Shown here piece after piece: positions 35,643 to 42,400 of a stretch of 64,000 nt of DNA. Both the position numbers and the translations under genes were made by a program. The notes under the pieces were generated by a model. The model was not told the origin of the DNA. It ran no database searches and saw only the letters and a list, made by a program, of their open reading frames with translations. Each line of letters starts with the position of its first letter. The stretch's first letter is position 1. Source of the DNA: NORP240 sp942492445 (lineage in GTDB: Bacteria; Pseudomonadota; Gammaproteobacteria; Pseudomonadales; Pseudohongiellaceae); assembly GCA_942492445.1 (NCBI GenBank), contig CALOEW010000063.1, positions 30,277-94,276 on the forward strand, given 5' to 3'.

Positions 35643-36560
35643 ATGGATCCGGATGCAGCTGTATACCTGGGCACGTTTGCTGCCGTCGCTTTCGTATTAA
35701 AAAGTGCGATTCTCTTTAATATCGACATCAAAAATCGCGCCACTCAAGCTTTTGTCGTCGTCTGCCTGTTCTTTGTAATACAGAACGCAGCTGAATTCCT
35801 GGGCTACTTCACCTACCTGAAATCCAGGTCAATGGGCGAATTTTTCGTCCACCTGTACATAGTGTCCCTTTTATACGCCTTCGCGTCACTTGTGGTGCTG
35901 GCGCTGGCACTGACCCACTCGGTCTGGTTCGGTAAAATAAGGATTCTGGTATACACCTGTGCGGCAATGCTGACCCTGGCCTATCTGAACAATCTGGTGG
36001 TTTCAGGGTTTCAATTCCTGGGCTGGTCCATTATCACCCAGCCCGGCCCCCTGTATTGGCTGGCCATGGGGTTTATTCTTGTATGCGGCGCTGCCTCCAT
36101 CGGCCTCCTTCTTTACCATTACTGGAACAGTGACACTGGAGAGGTTCGACACAACTGCCGCGTGACTCTGCAGGCCTTGTCGCCCATAGTACTTGTCGCT
36201 GTTTCCGTGCTCGGCTTGCGTCTCGCCGGATTTAATTCATCCTCCGCAATCAGTCTGCCCATCGCCACCCTGGTCTTTCTTTACATTATGCTGTTGCACA
36301 CCAGCGGCGATCTATTCTGGTTTTCCACCAAGCTCAAGTCGATACTGGCGATTCTGAAAATGGATAAAGATGCGCCGTTGGACGTGATATTCCGCGAAAT
36401 TGAGATTGTCAGAATCCAGGAAGCGCTCAAACTGACTCACGGCCAACAGAAAACTGCCGCAGAATTACTGGGGCTGCCGGCATCGACACTGAACAAGCGT
36501 CTGACCAAGTACAACATCGATGCCGAGCAGTTCAAGAAGCAACACATTACCGCTCAGTGA
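35643..36560 (+). CDS. Seven-helix membrane protein with C-terminal Fis-type DNA-binding domain
   Basis: This 305-residue protein has an unusual layout. Residues 1-225 contain about seven membrane helices (about 8-28, 36-56, 68-90, 96-116, 132-156, 175-193, 203-222), similar in arrangement to the 7TM sensor modules found in front of histidine kinases. There is no kinase, receiver or AAA+ domain. After a short linker (KMDKDAPLDVIFREIEIV), residues 255-297 form a Fis/NtrC C-terminal helix-turn-helix: IQEALKLTHGQQKTAAELLG, then PASTLNKRLTKYNI. It looks like a one-component, membrane-tethered transcription regulator. The upstream FabH-like enzyme might make its ligand (inference). Confidence 0.75.
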   Translation: MDPDAAVYLGTFAAVAFVLKSAILFNIDIKNRATQAFVVVCLFFVIQNAAEFLGYFTYLKSRSMGEFFVHLYIVSLLYAFASLVVLALALTHSVWFGKIRILVYTCAAMLTLAYLNNLVVSGFQFLGWSIITQPGPLYWLAMGFILVCGAASIGLLLYHYWNSDTGEVRHNCRVTLQALSPIVLVAVSVLGLRLAGFNSSSAISLPIATLVFLYIMLLHTSGDLFWFSTKLKSILAILKMDKDAPLDVIFREIEIVRIQEALKLTHGQQKTAAELLGLPASTLNKRLTKYNIDAEQFKKQHITAQ

Positions 36561-37312
36561 CAAAAACCGCTTCGAACCGTTAATTACTCCGCCGTGCCGG
36601 GATGACGACAGCCCGGGTGCCCGTCCGGCAACTTCTTGCAATCTTCCCTGCCGGCTCGCTGATCCTTACTGTATTTCCCCAGCAGGGAGTGCTGTCAGGT
36701 TACAGGGAAGTAGCCACTTTTTACCGCGATTCTGCCCGCCGCCTTTGGAAATCCGGATGCGGCGGGCGAATCGACGGCTCAGTCAAGCCCGTCGCGACTC
36801 ATTCCGATCTATGGACTCCCTGATTCATTATGTCATTGCTCCCGGGGTGCCGGTACGGCGCACTGCCAGGCGTTGTACGGGATGCCCCTGCGAATAAGCT
36901 GAAAAAACGTGATGAGCGAGCAAGGAGAAAAAGGGAAGGAGAGAAGAGAGGCAGCTTTAACGAAGCACGGCGCAAGGAAAGAAGGAGCGCAGGGGAAAAA
37001 CGCGAGGGCTGCCAGGGCCTCCAGCCGAGGCGCACTGACTTCGTTGCGTCGCCTTGACCGGCCGATGCATGCCGGCGGCAAGGCGCCCCAACAGCGCGCT
37101 CGGGTGGGGGCCAAAGCAGTGACATAATGAACCAGAGGTTCCTTAAGCCTTTCCCGCACCTTTCAACCGCAAAATCCTGAAAAATGGGCTTTTTCCATTC
37201 TGGCATCCGGCATCATTTGCCGATATAGTGACGTACTTAAAGGAAATTCACCGACAATCCGAGCAAGCTGTCGGACACTGCACCCGGATCGAATCGACGC
37301 GAAAATAACGAC
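36561..37312. other. Long intergenic region with a purine-rich tract
   Basis: About 750 bp between the membrane regulator and the trypsin-fold gene. From about 36898 to 37015 the plus strand is strongly purine-biased (runs such as GGAGAAAAAGGGAAGGAGAG). Frames through it encode only Arg/Lys/Glu-rich low complexity, so I call no gene. A half copy of the mobile palindrome lies at 37132-37142. No promoter is obvious. Confidence 0.45.
37132..37142 (-). repeat. Half copy of the palindromic MITE end
   Basis: CCAGAGGTTCC followed by TTAA (37143-37146): one terminal arm of the element next to a YTAR-type flank. The matching left arm is not seen. Confidence 0.4.
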
Positions 37313-38173
37313 ATGGCAATCGGCATACTGAAATCCTCTGTACAATCACTGTACATACTGCTTCTGTGTGATGATCAACCTCTCTACTCCGGCACCGCTA
37401 CCGTAGTCATGTCGCAGTTCGGGCCACTGTTAGTCACGGCCCGACATCTGGTAACCGGACGTAATCAACAGACCAATCAGATACTCTCCCCCACCGGGCT
37501 GGTCCCCAACCAGATGAAGATCGCGCATAATCGGCGCGGCGAACTCGGAGAATGGGTAATCCGGGAGGAATACCTTTACGATGCCAACGACAATGCCCGT
37601 TGGGGGGAGCACCCGCGGTTTCGCAGCAAGGCAAACGTTGTCGTGCTCCCTCTGGCAGATGTTTTTGACGTGGAATTTTTCCCTTATGACCTGGAAAACA
37701 CCGGGCCGGACCTGGTGGTCGGGCTGACCGACCAGGTCAGTCTCATTGGATTCCCGTTCGGTCTTCGTGGCGGCCTGTCATTCCCGGTCTGGGCCAACGG
37801 GTTTATCGCGTCCGAACCGGCTGTTGACCAGTTTGATCTTCCTGTTTTCCTGATCGACTGCCGCAGTCGCCCGGGCCAGGCGGGCGCCGCCGTGGTGGCT
37901 CACAGCAACGGTGGCAGCATGATCATGTCGGGAGGGGAATACAAGGAGTTCTCCGGGCCGGTTACGAAATTACTGGGGATTTTCGGCGGCAGACTGAGCA
38001 ATCAGTCTGATCTCGGGATAGTGTGGCGTATGGCGGCCGTGCGGGAAATAGTCGACGCTGTGGGCAATACTATCGCAGGGCAACAGGCCACCGAAGAGGA
38101 AGCCTTCGAACAGCAGGAAACCCCTTCGGAAGGGCGTCTTGCCGGCATATTCAAAAAGGTTCGTCGCCGCTGA
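37313..38173 (+). CDS. Trypsin-fold protein, probably catalytically inactive
   Basis: This 286-residue protein resembles the trypsin-like peptidase family. It keeps the first half-barrel with the histidine region (SGTATVVMSQ, LLVTARHLV, His about residue 44). Where active members have Asp, it has Asn (SKANVVVLPL). The oxyanion/nucleophile loop reads RPGQAGAAVV, with Ala in place of the usual Ser of GxSG. It therefore looks like a pseudoprotease, perhaps a peptide-binding protein. The C-terminus is acidic then basic (FKKVRRR). No signal peptide is clear, so it may be cytosolic. It appears to be a single gene. Confidence 0.65.
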   Translation: MAIGILKSSVQSLYILLLCDDQPLYSGTATVVMSQFGPLLVTARHLVTGRNQQTNQILSPTGLVPNQMKIAHNRRGELGEWVIREEYLYDANDNARWGEHPRFRSKANVVVLPLADVFDVEFFPYDLENTGPDLVVGLTDQVSLIGFPFGLRGGLSFPVWANGFIASEPAVDQFDLPVFLIDCRSRPGQAGAAVVAHSNGGSMIMSGGEYKEFSGPVTKLLGIFGGRLSNQSDLGIVWRMAAVREIVDAVGNTIAGQQATEEEAFEQQETPSEGRLAGIFKKVRRR

Positions 38174-38444
38174 CAGCGGCTGTTTACACAACCCGTCAAA
38201 AAATCAGAACCGGCACCAATTGAGCTGGCAGTCCAATCGGGTCAACTGATCGCAGCTCTGTGCAGCACCTCCCCAAACGGCCTGTTCGCAGGGCAGCAAG
38301 TGATTGCGAATCGACACCCGGGGTGACTCGGAAGTGACCGGCAGCAATTCAGCCCCACACGCAACCACCTGCAGAACTGTCAGGTTTCTATACAACCCAT
38401 CAAACGTGAGATTTCAACTGCTTGATTTTACTATCTATTTATTA
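38174..38444. other. Intergenic region upstream of the PEP-CTERM gene
   Basis: With the promoter that follows, this makes up the 329-bp gap before the PEP-CTERM gene. It would hold any enhancer for the sigma-54 promoter at 38445. I see no single strong palindrome and no coding frame. Confidence 0.35.
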
Positions 38445-38460
38445 TGGCGCAATTATTGCT
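38445..38460 (+). promoter_or_regulatory. Sigma-54 (RpoN) promoter of the PEP-CTERM gene
   Basis: TGGCGCAATTATTGCT matches the 16-base consensus TGGCACGNNNNTTGCW at all but two positions (A to G, and the less conserved G to A), with the invariant GG and GC exactly ten bases apart. Transcription would begin near 38471, about 30 nt before the start codon; GGAAGTGAG serves as the ribosome site. PEP-CTERM genes are known to be RpoN-controlled in other proteobacteria, which supports the call. Confidence 0.8.
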
Positions 38461-38502
38461 TGCTCTTACTATTCCAAACAAAACTGGAAGTGAGTATTCA
38501 AC

Positions 38503-39129
38503 ATGCAGGCAATCAAACGAGTTACAGTCCTGATGCTTTTGACCGGATTCTTCGCCCCGGTTTTGCAGGCGACACCGGTTATTTCATTCAACGAGCTATC
38601 CGGCTCCAACGCAACCAATCAGGATCAATCCGTAGGCTGGCAGTTTGATGTATTGTCCGCTATTACTGTCAACGGCCTTGGCTGGTTCGATGAGAATGGA
38701 GATGGCCTGTCGGTATCGCACACGGTTGGCATTTGGGACTCTGCCGGAGCCTTACTGACGTCCATTCTGGTTCCGGCCGGCACCGGAGCGCCCCTCGACG
38801 GGCAGTACCGCATGGCCGCAGTCAGCTCGATTCTTCTTTCACCGGGGAATGGCTATATTGTGGGTGGCGAAAACTTCTCCAACAATACCGACCGCCTTTC
38901 CGATAATGTCACACAGACTGTAATACCCGAGATCAACTACGTTGATGCGACTTTCAGTCAAATCGGATCCGGATTTGTCCGGCCTACGTCGTTCTCAACT
39001 GCCACCACCGGCTTTTACGGCCCGATGTTTTCAGTGACTTCGTCGGCAGTTCCGGAACCCGCAGCCATCGCATTGCTTGGGCTGGGCCTTGCCAGCCTGG
39101 GTTTTTCGAGGCGCCGGCGAACTGCTTGA
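38503..39129 (+). CDS. PEP-CTERM sorting-domain protein with DUF4082-like domain
   Basis: This 208-residue exported protein has an N-terminal signal peptide (VLMLLTGFFAPVLQATP). A beta-rich DUF4082-like domain contains VGWQFDVLSAITVNGLGWFD, SHTVGIWDSAGALL and YRMAAVSSILLSPGNGYIVG. The C-terminal sorting signal reads VPEPAAIALLGLGLASLG followed by FSRRRR: the PEP motif, a hydrophobic helix and an Arg cluster recognised by exosortase. It is probably a surface or matrix protein linked to exopolysaccharide. No exosortase lies in the window, so the machinery must be elsewhere. A sigma-54 promoter lies upstream. Confidence 0.9.
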   Translation: MQAIKRVTVLMLLTGFFAPVLQATPVISFNELSGSNATNQDQSVGWQFDVLSAITVNGLGWFDENGDGLSVSHTVGIWDSAGALLTSILVPAGTGAPLDGQYRMAAVSSILLSPGNGYIVGGENFSNNTDRLSDNVTQTVIPEINYVDATFSQIGSGFVRPTSFSTATTGFYGPMFSVTSSAVPEPAAIALLGLGLASLGFSRRRRTA

Positions 39130-39137
39130 ATAGTCAG

Positions 39138-39172
39138 GGAACCTCTGATTAAGTCCCACAACGCTCTGCGGT
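39138..39172 (+). repeat. Half copy of the palindromic MITE-like element
   Basis: GGAACCTCTGATTAAGTCCC plus the loop ACAACGCTCTGCGG, preceded by TCAG. It equals the left arm and loop of the 52-bp element; the right arm is absent. It could be a truncated MITE or one end of a longer element. It lies nine bases after the PEP-CTERM stop. Confidence 0.5.
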
Positions 39173-39427
39173 AGTCTGTCGGGCGCTACTGCCGGCGTTG
39201 TGCGCAGGAAATGGCCGTAGCCCTTGGCAAGCGGCAACAACAACGTAGTGGCGCGTGGCCTGCATTGCTACTACTCATCTTCTGAAAAATCCCGTACTCT
39301 GTTCTCCATCCTCGTTGTGGGACAAACTGCCATTCAGTCTTGAGCAAAATTTAACAAGCCCCACCCAGCCGATAGCTTTCCGACTTCTGTATTGATCCTG
39401 GCACAGAAACCGTTTCGCTGACTTCAG
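39173..39427. other. Segment between two half-MITEs, no gene
   Basis: About 255 bp bounded by half copies in the same orientation, upstream of the RTX gene. It may be remnant mobile DNA. Frames through it encode nothing recognisable. TGGCACAGAAACC near 39400 resembles a sigma-54 -24 box but has no -12 at the right spacing. Confidence 0.35.
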
Positions 39428-39441
39428 GGAACCTCTGATTA
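39428..39441 (+). repeat. Half copy of the palindromic MITE end
   Basis: GGAACCTCTGATTA preceded by TCAG, 26 bp before the start codon of the RTX protein. It is one terminal arm only and therefore lies in the 5' leader of that gene. Confidence 0.45.
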
Positions 39442-39467
39442 GAGCGGGCCATACAAGGGATTCTGCC

Positions 39468-42400
39468 ATGCCAGCCAACGACACCCCCATCGATTTACTT
39501 CCTGATAAAGTCCGCGCTGAAGCAGCAGTGGCATTTCGTGATCTGGCAAGCGGTCTTTATACCGTTTCAGGGGCGGCCAATGTCGGGAAGAAGTCGCTAT
39601 GGCCTCTGCAGTTGTATGCAAAGACCGGAGACTCCCTGGTCAAAAAAATAAAGAATCTCGACAACAAGATAAAATCCGTTGAGAAGGCAGCAGATTTCTT
39701 AGACAGCAAACCGCTTGTCGGTCCGATTGCAAAAGCATTGAAACCACTCGCCTCCGGTCTTGAGAAATGGTCTGCCAACACCAAGGTGGAATTGTTAAAT
39801 CTGTCTGAAACTCAACGTAATATTGGCAAGGTCGTCGAGCCGGTCGTCGATGCGCTGGGTAAAATTGACAAATTTGCTCTGGCAGCAGGAGCTGCCTCGG
39901 ATGTGTACTCACGCAAGCTTGCTGTTGCAGGCCAGCAATTGGCTGAGGCCAAACAGCTTTTTGACACGGATATTCCATTTTTCGGTAATGATTCGGCTCG
40001 CCTTAAGCAGAAGGCGCTGCTGCTGTTTGCATCGGCGCAATTAAAATCAGCGGAGGCAGCGGTTTCAGTAACCCAGATTCAAATCGAAATCGACGGAATA
40101 CAGGATGCCCTTGGTGAATTGAGTGCCTTTGCAGAAAATCCAATATTCCAGTCGATTGAAGATTTCCAGGAAGCAATAACAACCATTGGAAATACGCTGT
40201 CTCAAATCTTCGATCCAATCTCGCAGGTCACCGAAAAGTTGGGCCCGGTGCTGGATGCGCTGGATTCCGTCTTCGGCTGGGCCCTTGCTCCCCTTGAGTG
40301 GGCCCTGGAAACCGTAATAGAAGAAACCGGTATCAATAATCTGATTGAATCGGTATCCGAGGAACTGTTGTCGTTTCTGCCCGACACGGGAGTGCTGGAC
40401 GGCATAATTGCTGAACTTGAACGTCTGTTTTTGCAGGAATTCAAGGACTTCTACGAGCAGCAGGTTGAGGCGCCATTCAACGAAGTTCGTGAAAAGCTTG
40501 AAGACGCGACTTTCCCGAACCAGTTTGCCGTTCCCACTGAAGGCGATGACGCCCTGATGGGCGCACTCTATGCAGATGGCGCATTGAACATTGATGCTTT
40601 GGGCGGCGACGATATTCTGCTTGGTTCAGAGTATGGTGATACTCTGCTCGGCGGCGCAGGATCGGATATTCTCATCGGTGGCGGTGGCGATGATCTGCTC
40701 GATGGTGGCACCAACCCTGGCACCGATCCTGATTTCGCGCTCTATACCGGCTCAATCACTGACTATGGCATTGTCAGTGTCCTTGAAAACGGCTTCGCCA
40801 GCGGCACCTGGTTCATTACAGATCTACGCAATGATACCTCGATTGAGGGAGTCAGCTATCGTATCAATCTGGGGACCGACGAGCTGCGCGGGATCGAAGT
40901 ACTCGTTTTTGACGATGATGTGCTGGATCTGAGGGACATCGATACTTTCATTCAAACTCACAGTGCAGAAGGAGAAACAGTAGAGGTTACCCCGACAGCC
41001 ACGACTCTCCTCGTCAACAACATCCCGGTGTATACGTCAGATGTCGGCATCGATCTGATCTTTGGCGATGTTGGCCTGGATGTCCTGGATACGGGCGCTG
41101 GCAATGATCAATTGAACAGCGCCACTAACGCCCCGCTGACAGAGGAGTTGCTACGTGCCGGTGACATCCTGGAAGGCGGCCTGGGTAATGACAATTACAT
41201 CATTGGTCCACGCAGCGGTAATACCGACATCATTTATGACGAGGGCGGCAACGACACCGCTGTCTACCGCAACAGCGAATTCGGGATAACTGTCTTTCTG
41301 GGTTCCACAGCCAGAGAGCTGACCTATCGGCCGGTCTCCGTTTTTATCGACGCTGACCCGGAAGGTCATCTCCTTCCAATTCTTGACTATCGGGTTGGTC
41401 AGGTTTTTGGTATTGAAAACCTGACAGGCAGTCAATTCGATGACATTCTTATCGGCTCCGATTTGGTCAACAAGATCAATGGTGGCGCGGGAAATGATCA
41501 GATCCGTGGCCTTGATGGCGATGACATCCTGCTTGGTGGCGACGGCAATGACATCCTTATTGGTGATGGCGGAAACGACTACCTGGAAGGTGGGTCCGGC
41601 AGCAATGTCTACGTTGGTGGTTTGGGTGATGATTATATAGTCGATTTATCCAGTTCATTTTCACGGGTCTTTTATGCAGTCACTGCGAGCACTGACCACT
41701 ATTCGCAGAGTATCGACTTTGTTGATTTTACTACGACCGGCGATAGTGTATTCAATAACCACGATATGCCCGGTGGAATCGTTATTGTTCCGTCCAGCAG
41801 TCCCGGTAAACAACAGGTCTCTAAATACGCAACCAGTGTAGTAGTCGGAGACCGAAATGGCATCGATTACCTGGAAGGGGTCGAAATAGTTGTTGCCTCT
41901 ACGGGGCGCGATGTTATTTACACCGCGGCCGGCATCAACCAGATTATTTACGGTAACGACGGCGACGATGATCTGTTTACCGATGTTGGTAGCACGGAAA
42001 ACACGATCTATGGTGGCCCAGGGGATGATCTTTTCATCAGTGACTTCAATGCGGAAGATACGTTCTTCGGTGGCGCCGACAGTGATCTGGTGAGGGTTTG
42101 GGGTACCAACGGCGTTGCTGGCGATCTGCTGTTCGGAGATGACAGTCGTCAAACACCCCTGCCGGGTATAGATACCCTGGATTTCAGTCAGAGTGATTTT
42201 TCCTGGCATATCTACCTTAATCCTTTTGCTTCAAGTGGCAGCCTGACGGGCAAAGCGCCATTGACGGCTCTTTTTGATGAGGACCCCCGCTTCATTCAGC
42301 CGACCCTTGGAGTAAACGGTGTAGTGCCGAAACTGCCCGGGGTCGTGGTGCCCGGCGAAGTCTACCCAGGCATCAACCACTACCTGCGTGAGGCAGACCC

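Noticed and set aside
36830..37057. 75-codon frame in the purine-rich tract
   Set aside because: Arg/Lys/Glu-rich product follows from base bias alone; no start context and no recognised domain.
39396..39415. Sigma-54 promoter before the RTX gene (TGGCACAGAAACC...)
   Set aside because: The -24 part fits, but there is no GC at the required ten-base spacing.
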